DNA of 42,764 nucleotides from an uncultured Bacteroidales bacterium (lineage in GTDB: Bacteria > Bacteroidota > Bacteroidia > Bacteroidales > Muribaculaceae): positions 1-42,764 of the forward strand of contig CASBHZ010000017.1 in assembly GCA_949123685.1 (NCBI GenBank), given 5' to 3'. A program made the translations under genes and the position numbers. The first letter of the stretch is position 1; each line of letters begins with the position of its first letter. The notes beneath the pieces are model-generated. The model ran no database searches and was not told the DNA's origin. It saw nothing but the letters and a program-made list of their open reading frames with translations. Below are positions 7,131 through 16,155 of the stretch, piece by piece.

Positions 7131-8608
7131 TTGCTATTCTGTTTAAGGTCGCTTGTCTGCATGGCTTTCAACGGGAAGGGGAAAGTCAGAAGAGTTGAAT
7201 TTGGAGAAAGGGTATATGTCTTGCCATCGAACTCCTTTGTCTGGGTTTCATTAAATTCCGCGCAGAAACGACGCAGGTCGAAGAAACCGTTGCAAGTAAG
7301 GAAAAGTTCACGTTTACGCTCCTCACGAACGAATTTCATTGCTTCTGCGGGATCTGTTGTTGAAAGATGCGTATATTTACCCTCTATGCATCTTTTTGAA
7401 CGTAGAGTTTCCAGATAGTTCATTGCTTTTGTCAGATCGGCAGCTGTGCCCTTGCGTGCATAACATTCGGCAAGCATTAGGTAAACTTCTGAAAAACGCA
7501 TTCCGGACGGATTCCAACGGATACCCATGGATGCATATTCGCGGTCGCCTTCCGGAGCTGTGTCGTGAGTGCGACGATAGCGTATGCAGAATAATTCGCG
7601 CAGGTCTGCATCTTCAAAAAGGTTAAGCACGTCTTTGGTGACATACATGGGGAAAGGATCGGTGTCGTTGGTTCCAAATTGGTACAGCAGGTTCTCAGGT
7701 GAGTTGTAACCTTTAGCTACGCCGTTTTTCCATACGCTTTCTATGGCATCGTTGACTCCCATATATTCAGGACTGTCAATAGCCCTGTCTGTGCCGTAAC
7801 CCATGAATAGTGAAGGTGCGAACTTATTGTATTCGACATTCATGTCCCAAAGTTCATGTCCACCGGCAGTTGATTCTTCCAGTGCGTCAAGACATGCCTC
7901 GATACATTCGTCATATTCGCGCTTGAAAAGGTGAACCTTTGCTTTAAGGGCATACCCGAATGTCTTATCGGGACGGAAAGCATTTCCGGCAATATGTGGC
8001 AGATCTTCTATTGCGTCTTCTATATCCTGCTGAATAAACCTGTAGGTATATCCTACTGTCTGCTGGATACCTTTCTCTTCAAGGCTTTCAAACATTTTTT
8101 CGCGCACGATGATACCGTTTGTGGTTTCTGCCGTGGCGGGATCATAAGGTTTTGCGAAAGTGTTTATAAGAAAGAAATAATTGTACGCCCTCATTATTTT
8201 AGCTTGAGCCATTGCAAGTTTCTTATCCGAATCTTCACCTATGGAAGTGTGTACGTTGCTTATAATAACATTATAGTTTGTTATTCGGCTATAGCAGTTA
8301 TTATAAAGATAGCTGTTTATGAGGATTGATGCGCGGTCATAACTTTCGTCCCATAGGAAACCGGCAGAACGCATGGGCCATGTATAATTTTTGATTTCTT
8401 CAGTTTTATACCATGAAGCTTCATTGCAGACATACCAGCTGTCGGAATGATCGTAGGTTGGCGAAACCTCTTCCAGAAGCCCGAGATAATCTTCCGTATA
8501 TTTTAGCTGAGCGCGTCCCTTTGGTTCTATGTCAAGATATTTGTCGCAAGACTGAAATGCAGTCATGGCACAAAGAGTAAGTGCTGTTATATAAAATTTT
8601 TTAAACAT
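7127..8608 (-). CDS. RagB/SusD family nutrient-binding lipoprotein
   Basis: A 493-residue surface lipoprotein with signal MFKKFYITALTLCAMTAFQSC; the lipidated cysteine is residue 21, followed by the usual DKYLDIEPKG. SusD proteins form the lid over a SusC transporter and bind the ligand at the cell surface. The TPR-like core and the characteristic RFSEVYLMLAECYARKG helix (about residue 375), followed by a VREERKRELFLTCNGFFDLRR block, are present. The SusC gene ends 30 bases upstream. The ligand cannot be deduced from the sequence, but a co-transcribed secreted protease suggests peptides rather than glycans. Confidence 0.93.
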   Translation of the reverse strand: MFKKFYITALTLCAMTAFQSCDKYLDIEPKGRAQLKYTEDYLGLLEEVSPTYDHSDSWYVCNEASWYKTEEIKNYTWPMRSAGFLWDESYDRASILINSYLYNNCYSRITNYNVIISNVHTSIGEDSDKKLAMAQAKIMRAYNYFFLINTFAKPYDPATAETTNGIIVREKMFESLEEKGIQQTVGYTYRFIQQDIEDAIEDLPHIAGNAFRPDKTFGYALKAKVHLFKREYDECIEACLDALEESTAGGHELWDMNVEYNKFAPSLFMGYGTDRAIDSPEYMGVNDAIESVWKNGVAKGYNSPENLLYQFGTNDTDPFPMYVTKDVLNLFEDADLRELFCIRYRRTHDTAPEGDREYASMGIRWNPSGMRFSEVYLMLAECYARKGTAADLTKAMNYLETLRSKRCIEGKYTHLSTTDPAEAMKFVREERKRELFLTCNGFFDLRRFCAEFNETQTKEFDGKTYTLSPNSTLLTFPFPLKAMQTSDLKQNSK

Positions 8609-8638
8609 TGTCTTATAATATGAAGTCTGTGAGACTTG

Positions 8639-11600
8639 TTAAAAACTGAAATTGATACCGAAAACATAAGTTGGTGTCTGTTGGTCATTCCTTATACCGG
8701 TATTGGCGTTGAATGCTTCCGGATCAATGCCGTGTCCGTTCGATGCCCAATAGCATAGGTTGTCAATCTGGAACCTGATCTGTGCACTTTTGAATGCGCG
8801 GGTTTTCTGAAGCCACTTGTATGGCAATGAATAGCTGACACCGATGTTGCGAAGCTTTAAGAATGAAGCGCTTGCCGTGTTGACATCTGCATAACGCCAA
8901 TGTTCGTTGCGCTCACCGCTGTCGCCATAGATACCCATTACGGGAATATTGGTGTTTGTATTTTCCGGAGTCCAACGGTCCACTATATCCTCATGAACTG
9001 CACTGTCCGTTAATTTGTGTGTAGCGTCATATAGTGTGGGGACATCCACTCTCAGGGAGTGTCCGGCGTAGCATACCATCTTGGCGAATACGGTGAGGTC
9101 TCGCCAACGGAAATCAAGATTCAAGGCTCCGTTCCATTTGGGAGTCAACGAACCTACACATACGAGTGCATTTATATTTCTGACGGGATTGATAGAAACT
9201 ATATCTCCGGATTCATTATATACGGAAGGATTGCCGGTAGATGTAAGGCCGGCATATCTATATGCATAAAGCGAATTATATGAATCCCCTTTCAGATAAT
9301 TTGAAGTGGGATAGAGGATCATGTCAAGAGCGTCTGTAGGAGTGTAGTCGATCTTGTCGATAGTATTTTTGTTATAGGCAGCTGTCAGAGATGTGGTGAA
9401 AGTGAAGTCGCGGTTTCGTATCCAGTCATAACCGATGTTAAGTTCAACACCGATATTCTTCATTGCGCCATTGTTTGCGCGTGCCATTCCGTTGAAACCC
9501 AATGTGGGGTCAATACTCTTGTTGACCAACAGGTCTGAACTGTATTTGTAATAGAAATCAAGATTTCCTGAAAGACGTGTCAAGAATGAGAAATCTATAC
9601 CTGCATTGAAAGTTGAAGTCTTTTCCCAACGCAATGAACTGTTGGGAGGAGACACTATCATACTTATAGGACTGTTGGTATAGAGTGATGTTCCGAAGGA
9701 AGCAAGAAGATATGGAGAAGAAGACTGGTCAACCATACCGGTTATACCATATGTTGCACGCAATTTCAGGCGGTCAAGCCAAATGAAGTCTCGCATGAAT
9801 TTCTCCTTCTCTATATTCCAGCTTCCACCCACTGACCAAAGGGGACGATAGCGATATTTAGGATCGCTTCCGAAGAGGTCTGCCTGCTCCACGCGCACGC
9901 TCGCGTTTGCTGAATAACGTCCGTCATATACATAACCTGCATTGAAATATGCAGAAACATAGCGGTGTTTTACATCTGCTATATATAAGTTTTCAGATTT
10001 TTTGCGAGATACGGCATAAAGCTGTCCTACAACTCCGGTCTGTGAAAGTGTTTTCCAGTCCACCTGCCCGTATGTAAGGCGCTGCGCATCGTAACCATAG
10101 CGTTCGCTTATATGCGCGTCACTTTTGTCTTCACGTGCTTCGGCACCGAGAAGCGCTGTCAATTCATGGTTGTCGCCGAATGTATTGCGATAGTTGAATT
10201 GTCCGCGAATATTGTAGTTGTCATAGTTGTTGTCGCGATATAATATATGACCTCCTTTGGGGATGTTATATATCAATCCTCCTCTGGAATCGGTTGAAGC
10301 GAACTCATTTACCATCGAACGCATCATGTATGATTCCGCTTCGTCATATTCTGAAGCATTGACCTTGCGTTTCTCATATTGTCCTTTAAGTTGGAAATCA
10401 AATCCGGGGAGGATATTGAAATCAGCCTGGAGGAAATATTTCATGTAAAGGTCATCTGTTTTGTATTTGTTATATCCGGATTCTTCTATGGCATTATAAC
10501 CCATGAAATTGAGTCCGTCCATAGAGTTGACTTCCTCGGCGAGAACCTGATTATACAGATAGCGGTATGAAAGGTTTCCGTCTGCATCATGAAGCGTGTC
10601 ATATGGCATCGCTTCTGTCTCTTCGAGACCGTCTGCCTGAGTATAGGAAGTCTTTTTGAATATAATATTGGCACCGAGGGTCAGTTTCATCCATGGAGCC
10701 ACCTTGAGATTGTTGTTGGTATAGAAAGAGAGACGGTCGTCACTGTCATATCTGGTGTGAAGTCCCATTTTCTGATATCTTACAGCTGCATAGAAGCCGT
10801 ATTTCTCACTGCCCGCCTTTAAAGTGACATTATAATCCTGGGTGAGACTGTTTTTCTGTAGTTGTTTCCTGTATTCCTTGCGGTAATCGTTTCTGCGAAG
10901 GGCATCGATCGATGCATCAAGCTGGTTCTGATTGATTTCGTTGCGCATCAGACGGTAGTAAAGCATATCCACCTGAGAAAGGTATGCCGCATTGGTCTTA
11001 TTGTTCTTTGTTGAAAAATAAGATGCAGGACTTTTTATGTAGTCAGGGTTGTTCAGCAATATCTCCTGTTCGAGGTTGATTATATCAGAGGTGGATGCAT
11101 AATGCTGATAATCAATGGAAGGAAGCGGATTGAGATAGTATCCTAAGGAGAAATTTGCCTCTATTTTGCCTTCGCTACCGCGTTTGGTGGTGACAACTAT
11201 GACGCCGTTGGTTGCATAAACTCCATAGAGTGATGTTGCTGCCGCATCCTTGAGCACGGTAACGCTTTCTATGGTGTTGGGGTTGATGTCGCTGAGGCTC
11301 ATTCCGGTTGCCGGCTGTCCGTCTATAACGAGCAATGGAGTACTCGAAATCGAAAACGAGGAATTACCGCGAATGCTCATTTCATTGTTATAGATGGTGA
11401 GTCCCGGTGTTATACCCTCAAGTTTTGAACTTAGGTCCGGAGCTTGGACTTTGCTCAGTTTCTCAGTGTTTATCACTACTGCAGATCCGGTGTTGCGTTC
11501 TCGTGAAATGGTTTGGAAACCTGATACCACAACCTCTTCAAGCATGTCGGAGTTTTCTTCCAGTACAATGTTGATGTTAGACCCGGTAGTAGTTGTTATC

Positions 11601-11899
11601 TCCTTGTTTTTCATACCTACATAGGTAACAAGAAGGTTCACTTTTCCCTGTTTAGGAATGTTTAATTCAAAATTACCTTCCACATCAGTGCTTGTACCTA
11701 TTTTGGTGCCTTTCACCAATATGGTTGCACCTGGAAGTTCTTCTCCTGCCGTATCGACCACTTTACCTGTTATACGATATGTCTGTCCCGGAGGAGCCAT
11801 GACTGCTGCAGGTGCTCCTGCTGCATAGGCAGGAACGGTCTGCACGGCAAAAAAGCCGATTGTAGCTGCAATAAGCGATTTATAAATAATTCTGTTCAT
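8639..11899 (-). CDS. SusC/RagA family TonB-linked outer-membrane transporter
   Basis: A 1086-residue TonB-dependent channel. In order: a signal peptide (about 1-27), a carboxypeptidase-regulatory-like domain (YRITGKVVDTAGEELPGATI, about 41-125), the EEVVVSGF segment typical of the TonB-box region, a plug domain (about 130-240) ending in the SusC signature DAAATSLYGVYATNGVIVVT, then the long 22-strand barrel that ends in a terminal phenylalanine (FGINFSF). It should import material captured by the adjacent SusD, driven by TonB. It begins 13 bases after the C10 protease stop codon, so protease, SusC, SusD and thioredoxin protein form one operon. Confidence 0.95.
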   Translation of the reverse strand: MNRIIYKSLIAATIGFFAVQTVPAYAAGAPAAVMAPPGQTYRITGKVVDTAGEELPGATILVKGTKIGTSTDVEGNFELNIPKQGKVNLLVTYVGMKNKEITTTTGSNINIVLEENSDMLEEVVVSGFQTISRERNTGSAVVINTEKLSKVQAPDLSSKLEGITPGLTIYNNEMSIRGNSSFSISSTPLLVIDGQPATGMSLSDINPNTIESVTVLKDAAATSLYGVYATNGVIVVTTKRGSEGKIEANFSLGYYLNPLPSIDYQHYASTSDIINLEQEILLNNPDYIKSPASYFSTKNNKTNAAYLSQVDMLYYRLMRNEINQNQLDASIDALRRNDYRKEYRKQLQKNSLTQDYNVTLKAGSEKYGFYAAVRYQKMGLHTRYDSDDRLSFYTNNNLKVAPWMKLTLGANIIFKKTSYTQADGLEETEAMPYDTLHDADGNLSYRYLYNQVLAEEVNSMDGLNFMGYNAIEESGYNKYKTDDLYMKYFLQADFNILPGFDFQLKGQYEKRKVNASEYDEAESYMMRSMVNEFASTDSRGGLIYNIPKGGHILYRDNNYDNYNIRGQFNYRNTFGDNHELTALLGAEAREDKSDAHISERYGYDAQRLTYGQVDWKTLSQTGVVGQLYAVSRKKSENLYIADVKHRYVSAYFNAGYVYDGRYSANASVRVEQADLFGSDPKYRYRPLWSVGGSWNIEKEKFMRDFIWLDRLKLRATYGITGMVDQSSSPYLLASFGTSLYTNSPISMIVSPPNSSLRWEKTSTFNAGIDFSFLTRLSGNLDFYYKYSSDLLVNKSIDPTLGFNGMARANNGAMKNIGVELNIGYDWIRNRDFTFTTSLTAAYNKNTIDKIDYTPTDALDMILYPTSNYLKGDSYNSLYAYRYAGLTSTGNPSVYNESGDIVSINPVRNINALVCVGSLTPKWNGALNLDFRWRDLTVFAKMVCYAGHSLRVDVPTLYDATHKLTDSAVHEDIVDRWTPENTNTNIPVMGIYGDSGERNEHWRYADVNTASASFLKLRNIGVSYSLPYKWLQKTRAFKSAQIRFQIDNLCYWASNGHGIDPEAFNANTGIRNDQQTPTYVFGINFSF

Positions 11900-11912
11900 A
11901 TGGTAGGTTGTT

Positions 11913-13748
11913 CTAAATCTTTATTTTTAATGTTGTTATGTCTCCTTCAATTGATCTTATGAATAAGATGTAGATTCCGTCTGTAAATGAAGATGTGTTT
12001 ATTTGAGTTTCATTGCATCCGGGTTGTTCCGACATCAGTTTTTGTCCGTTAAGATTATATATGCTGACTTCTGAAATCTGTTTAGGAGAAGTAACTGCAA
12101 TTTCTTTCCCGTTTATTTTTATTTCAGCTTTGTCGGCTTTAACATCCTTGATGCCGCTGCCTTCATCGGGAGTGTTTTTTTGAGGTTGGAAAGTAATGTT
12201 ATCACCCTTGACAGTAACGAGACATTCGATGGGTTGATCAGGGGTTGCCGTTATAGTATGCCATCCATCGGTTGCGTCTCTCTTATAGAAGAACCCTATG
12301 GTGTATGTGCCATCTGCGAGTCCGGAATTTTTCAAAGGGAAGCTCAGTCTATTATATCCGCCACCTGAGATGTTCTCTGATTCTGAATTTAGAGGGACGG
12401 CGCGTATTATAGGCGTTATTTTGTTGTCATCTTTTATCGCAGCCCATATTTCACCGTTAAATTCACCATAACCTTTGTGGAAACAGTCGAAAAAGAACTG
12501 ACTGTCTGCCATTGTGGTTTCAAGAGAAGATGTATTTGCTGCTACGTGGTAAGATATTGCATCCCTTAAGTATAATATGTTTATGGTTAGCAAATAATCT
12601 CTTTGAGATTCTGAATCTTCGCGTCCGGCAGGAGCTATGTTGCATACAATGGCTTGGTTGTCGTTGTAGCCGCTTGTAGACCCTCCTGTGGATTGCTGTC
12701 CCGGGTTGAGCGCTGTAAGTGAGAAATATCCGTCGCTAAGTCCGCTCCATCCCCAATTGAAATGGTATAATCCGTTTCCGTCGTAGCCATCGCAGATGAA
12801 TGTGTGTCCCATATCGGGGTTTCTTCCATCATATATTATAGGTCTTCCGGCACTCAGTTCGGAAAGGATGATATCCTCCCATTCTTTTGAAGACATGAGT
12901 GCTCGCTCATAGAGATGTAGGTTTTTGTCATAACCGAAATAATTAATGAGTGCTTCTCCCGACGAACGATGATATGCCATGCTTGTTTCGGGCGAATATT
13001 GCATCTTTACTCCATACCCCACAGCTTTCATCAGGTTGGCAACTGCGTTGCATTGTGCTGCGTTCGAATATTCGTTATATTCCAAAGTCATGTTGTCCCA
13101 GTCGAATGGATCAAGAGTAGAGAAGTCGAGTGTGCGTTCTATCTCTTGATTTTTGTCGGCATATACAACTTTTCCGGTGGCTTGCGTGGGATATGAATAA
13201 TACCGCATCACCTGTGCAGTAGCTGTTGCTACACATCCGGTCACACAACGTAAGCCGTAAGCGGTTTCAGGACAGAACATGTTATAAGGATATTTCTGAT
13301 CCCATTTAGTCTGGATCAGTGGCTCAATAACTTCTGTCTTCTCTGACGCTGGATATTCTGATGCATTATATGATCCTTCCTCTTTGGAAAGGGAATTTAT
13401 TTCTATGGAATATTGTGAAAGCCAAAAGCGGCATGCCTCGGGCATGTCGGCATTGTCAAGACTTCCTTTATCGGAATAGGCAAGGATAGTGCGTGCACGG
13501 TCATCTCCGGCTACTACGACATATCCTTCGTCGTTTCCTATATTTATAATGTAATAAGGTGAATGAGATGATGATTCTGAAGTAACTCTCAGTCTTTTAT
13601 TTATCTGAGATTTATGCGCAGCCGGCTTGTTTTGTTTTGATAAGAAATTTCCTGCTAAGACTATCGCTTCATTCCGGCTTATAGGTGCTGCAACGGCAGA
13701 TGCCGTGAATAATGTAGCAAGAATTGATTGGAGGAGTATGCGTTTCAT
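11913..13748 (-). CDS. Peptidase C10 (streptopain-like) cysteine protease with T9SS sorting domain
   Basis: A 611-residue secreted protease. After a signal peptide (1-20) comes a Spi-type inhibitory propeptide (about 21-140, with YYIINIGNDEGYVVVAGDD). The C10 catalytic domain has Cys172 in TGCVATATAQVM and His315 in MGHTFICDGYDG, followed by the family block YHFNWGWSGLSDGYFSL. The last 75 or so residues form a T9SS type A sorting domain (EVSIYNLNGQKL ... TLKIKI), so the product should cross the outer membrane and be surface-attached or released. SusC follows after 13 bases. A strong hairpin lies 20 bases upstream of the start (13769-13799). Confidence 0.92.
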   Translation of the reverse strand: MKRILLQSILATLFTASAVAAPISRNEAIVLAGNFLSKQNKPAAHKSQINKRLRVTSESSSHSPYYIINIGNDEGYVVVAGDDRARTILAYSDKGSLDNADMPEACRFWLSQYSIEINSLSKEEGSYNASEYPASEKTEVIEPLIQTKWDQKYPYNMFCPETAYGLRCVTGCVATATAQVMRYYSYPTQATGKVVYADKNQEIERTLDFSTLDPFDWDNMTLEYNEYSNAAQCNAVANLMKAVGYGVKMQYSPETSMAYHRSSGEALINYFGYDKNLHLYERALMSSKEWEDIILSELSAGRPIIYDGRNPDMGHTFICDGYDGNGLYHFNWGWSGLSDGYFSLTALNPGQQSTGGSTSGYNDNQAIVCNIAPAGREDSESQRDYLLTINILYLRDAISYHVAANTSSLETTMADSQFFFDCFHKGYGEFNGEIWAAIKDDNKITPIIRAVPLNSESENISGGGYNRLSFPLKNSGLADGTYTIGFFYKRDATDGWHTITATPDQPIECLVTVKGDNITFQPQKNTPDEGSGIKDVKADKAEIKINGKEIAVTSPKQISEVSIYNLNGQKLMSEQPGCNETQINTSSFTDGIYILFIRSIEGDITTLKIKI

Positions 13749-13768
13749 ATGATATTGTTAGTAAAAAC

Positions 13769-13799
13769 GAGGGGGGCTTGTTGGTTCGAGCCCCCCTCG
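13769..13799 (-). terminator. GC-rich terminator between the T9SS cargo gene and the C10 protease
   Basis: An 11-bp stem (CGAGGGGGGCT at 13769-13779 with AGCCCCCCTCG at 13789-13799) is followed on the minus strand by TTTTTAC. It closes the gene at 13836-15182. It lies only 20 bases before the protease ATG, so the protease operon must either read through it or start inside it; I found no good promoter box between. Confidence 0.88.
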
Positions 13800-13835
13800 A
13801 TTATATATTTTTGTGAAATGTCCTGTATATATGGA

Positions 13836-15182
13836 TTATTTCACAGCTATTTTTACAGATTCAGAGTTGCCTTTTCCATAAACTACCACTACGTAAACAC
13901 CCGGATTCACGTCAAGAGCCATTTCGAGGCTTGCAGCGCCTTCAGCTGCATTTACCGAAGCTACCTTGTTGGCAAGCATATCGTAAACGGCAACTTCAGC
14001 ACCTGATGCGAGAAGAACGCTTTCTACCTGCAGTTTGCCGTTAGATACGTTGACTTTAAGTGCATTTTCGTTGGCGGCTATTTCTGAAACACCGGATTGT
14101 CCTTTTGTAACTTTCAGATAAGGAAGGTTGCTCATGCCTTCTCCTATAACGCCGAATGAATCAGACTGAACCAGAACTGTTTCGCCTGCCTTGAGATTTT
14201 CAACAGTTACAACTGCATCGCTATTACCGACAGTAGCTGTCTTCATGCCGTCCCATACACATTCATATTTGTATTTTTCAGCATCAGTTATATTTACCAT
14301 ACCAACATTAAGGAGAGTTCCTTTTGCTCCATGGTTGGTAAAGGTGTAAGTTCCGTCTTCAGGAACTGTGAAATAACGGTCAACCGTGTAATATGCATCC
14401 GGATAAGTATTTTTCTCGTCAAGTGTCAGGCTCTTGCCTCTAAGAAGGTTGTTGGAGCAATTTAAAGTACCCGTGCTATTGTACGAGAACATGAATTTGA
14501 CATCTGGGGTAGATGCTGTCAAGCCTACTACATTCTTGCCGGCTTTTACATAAGGACCGACAATGAGGTTTCCTATATTTGTTCCGCCGGGGCATTCGAT
14601 GTGTATTGCCTCGATTTTATCAATTCCGGTAGTCAATGTTCCCATCGGAATCATTGGATCTTTAATAGATATCTGAGTGGGATATGGAACGTCAATTTGA
14701 TACCATACCGTTCCCTCTGTTATGGTCTGGGCAGTTCCCAGATTTTCAATTACGAGAGGATAAAATTTCTGGCCTTTGAATTTATCAGGAAGTCCTAAAG
14801 CCGGATTCATACAATAGGAACCCTTAGATTTAGGAGTGATCTTAACAAGATATTCTTGACCGGGAAAAAGGATATAGCTGTTTGAACCGTCCGTCATCTG
14901 GAATGCTTGCTGTCCGCCATTACATAAATAAACGAACACCTGCTGACTTGACGATTCGGGATTTGAAGGATCGGAAGCCGCGTCACCCCACATTGCCGGT
15001 ATTGTTGAATTACTTTTGTAAGTGAACCAGACTTCTTTCGGCACAGCAGATACATCCGGAACAAACCATCCATTTGCGGGCATGGGTTTTGCAGTTTCGG
15101 GAGATGTGCCGTAAACCTCATCGGCATAGCCGGAAGCAACACACATGCTTACCGCTACAATTGGGAGTAAAAATTTCTTCAT
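13836..15182 (-). CDS. Secreted protein with T9SS type A sorting domain, function unknown
   Basis: A 448-residue protein with a signal peptide (MKKFLLPIVAVSMCVASGYA) and a C-terminal T9SS sorting domain over about the last 80 residues (ALKVNVSNGKLQVES ... VAVYDMLANKVASV ... SVKIAVK). The middle is strand-rich with repeated beta-sandwich-like stretches and no catalytic motif I recognise. It is probably a surface adhesin or binding protein. It is preceded by a well-formed promoter at 15264-15293 and followed by a strong terminator, so it is mainly monocistronic, although read-through would join it to the C10 protease operon downstream. Confidence 0.8.
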   Translation of the reverse strand: MKKFLLPIVAVSMCVASGYADEVYGTSPETAKPMPANGWFVPDVSAVPKEVWFTYKSNSTIPAMWGDAASDPSNPESSSQQVFVYLCNGGQQAFQMTDGSNSYILFPGQEYLVKITPKSKGSYCMNPALGLPDKFKGQKFYPLVIENLGTAQTITEGTVWYQIDVPYPTQISIKDPMIPMGTLTTGIDKIEAIHIECPGGTNIGNLIVGPYVKAGKNVVGLTASTPDVKFMFSYNSTGTLNCSNNLLRGKSLTLDEKNTYPDAYYTVDRYFTVPEDGTYTFTNHGAKGTLLNVGMVNITDAEKYKYECVWDGMKTATVGNSDAVVTVENLKAGETVLVQSDSFGVIGEGMSNLPYLKVTKGQSGVSEIAANENALKVNVSNGKLQVESVLLASGAEVAVYDMLANKVASVNAAEGAASLEMALDVNPGVYVVVVYGKGNSESVKIAVK

Positions 15183-15263
15183 ACTGATGATGTTGAAGTT
15201 AGTAAAATAAAAATAGTCACATTATAAGTATATGCATTCTTTCCAGAGATGCTATCAGGTATG

Positions 15264-15293
15264 CAAAAGTACTTAAATATATTCATAAACAAA
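15264..15293 (-). promoter_or_regulatory. Bacteroidetes promoter for the T9SS cargo gene
   Basis: On the minus strand, TTTG (15290-15293) is separated by 18 bases from TACTTTTG (15264-15271), an exact TAnnTTTG. The start codon is about 80 bases downstream. Confidence 0.7.
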
Positions 15294-15394
15294 AATTTAC
15301 ATAATCAAATTAGTATATTTTATATATTTTAATAATAGTTAAAATATGTTTTACCTAAATAGGTGTCTTGTATTAGATTGAAAATTAACTAATT

Positions 15395-15439
15395 AATAAA
15401 AATTGCGCATCTCTCTGCATGAGATGCGCAATTTTTATT
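15395..15439. terminator. Perfect 19-bp hairpin terminator
   Basis: Arms 15395-15413 and 15421-15439 are exactly complementary, with a GCGCATCTC core and A- and T-rich ends around a 7-base loop. It ends the DUF1573 gene (stop at 15478) and would also work in the plus direction. The rest of 15183-15394 is AT-rich and holds only the promoter listed above. Confidence 0.92.
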
Positions 15440-15477
15440 GTCTTATGATTAAAACGACTTATGTTATTAAAAAATCG

Positions 15478-15891
15478 TTATTTAAGCTTGCCGGTTATGA
15501 AGAGTCTTATGTTCGGTTGTTCGGCATTAGATTTTATGAGTATGTTGCGTTTAAAATCACGCTCATGGATAGAAGAAGGGAGCAGAGTTGCAGAAATCAG
15601 GGATGTATCTCCCGGTGCTATTGGATGGCGCGGATATTCCAGCCGCACGCAACTGCAAGAGGCATGCACGTATGTGAGCACAAGGGGGGCATTACCTGTA
15701 TTGACAAATGGAAATTCGAGACGTATCCCTTTATTGTCCTTGTCAATCTCCCCGACATTGATAACTGACCTCTCAAAAGATATCTTTGCAATAAAGTCTT
15801 CTGGTCTTTGTTGTTCCTGTGCGAAAATGAACATGGAAATTGATATTAACAGTATTGCTATGATATAGGATCTCTTGATGTTGAATGTCAT
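15478..15891 (-). CDS. DUF1573 domain exported protein
   Basis: A 137-residue protein with a signal segment (RSYIIAILLISISMFIFAQ) and a single DUF1573 domain, an immunoglobulin-like fold common in Bacteroidetes exported proteins. The diagnostic block is FPFVNTGNAPLVLTYVHASC, followed by SCVRLEYP: the CSC cysteine cluster and the NTGxxPL motif are intact. The molecular function of the family is not established. The gene is monocistronic: a perfect terminator follows it, and its upstream leader is packed with hairpins (15909-16054), which suggests control at the RNA level or reflects repeat insertion. Confidence 0.88.
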   Translation of the reverse strand: MTFNIKRSYIIAILLISISMFIFAQEQQRPEDFIAKISFERSVINVGEIDKDNKGIRLEFPFVNTGNAPLVLTYVHASCSCVRLEYPRHPIAPGDTSLISATLLPSSIHERDFKRNILIKSNAEQPNIRLFITGKLK

Positions 15892-15908
15892 AAAATGAAG
15901 AATTTAAT

Positions 15909-15948
15909 AAAAATAAGTTCATTAGTGGATACTAATGAACTTATTTTT
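15909..15948. repeat. Perfect inverted repeat, 18-bp arms
   Basis: Arms 15909-15926 and 15931-15948 are exactly complementary around a 4-base loop (GGAT). The outer 11 bases of the right arm (AACTTATTTTT) are also the left end of the palindrome at 15938-15983, so the two hairpins cannot form at once. Confidence 0.9.
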
Positions 15949-15983
15949 CTAAGTAAGTGATCACTTACTTAGAAAAATAAGTT
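15938..15983. repeat. Perfect 46-bp palindrome with GTGATCAC core
   Basis: Bases 15938-15960 and 15961-15983 are exact reverse complements with no spacer. The centre is AAGTAAGTGATCACTTACTT, the full form of the half-sites seen at 249-276 and 16354-16366. It shares AACTTATTTTT with the preceding hairpin. It lies 50-90 bases upstream of the DUF1573 start. Confidence 0.9.
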
Positions 15984-16054
15984 TAGACAGTTTCTTAATT
16001 GTCTATAAAACAACATTTTCCCATTATTATTGCCGGATGTTTAAGAAATGTTGT
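15984..16054. repeat. Two further short hairpins upstream of DUF1573
   Basis: TAGACA (15984-15989) pairs with TGTCTA (16000-16005), and ACAACATTT (16010-16018) pairs with AAATGTTGT (16046-16054). With the two larger inverted repeats they make four hairpins in a row between 15909 and 16054. Confidence 0.55.
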
Positions 16055-16118
16055 ATCTATGATTTTATCAAATTAAGAAAATATTATATGTTAAAAATAA
16101 AAATATTTTGTCTTTTGT

Positions 16119-16149
16119 TTTGTAAAATATAAAAATTTATATATTTTTG
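16119..16149 (+). promoter_or_regulatory. Plus-strand Bacteroidetes promoter in the polA-DUF1573 gap
   Basis: TTTG (16119-16122), a 19-base spacer and TATTTTTG (16142-16149) give an ideal -33/-7 pair. No protein gene lies downstream on the plus strand, which points to a small RNA. Confidence 0.55.
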
Positions 16150-16155
16150 CAATGT

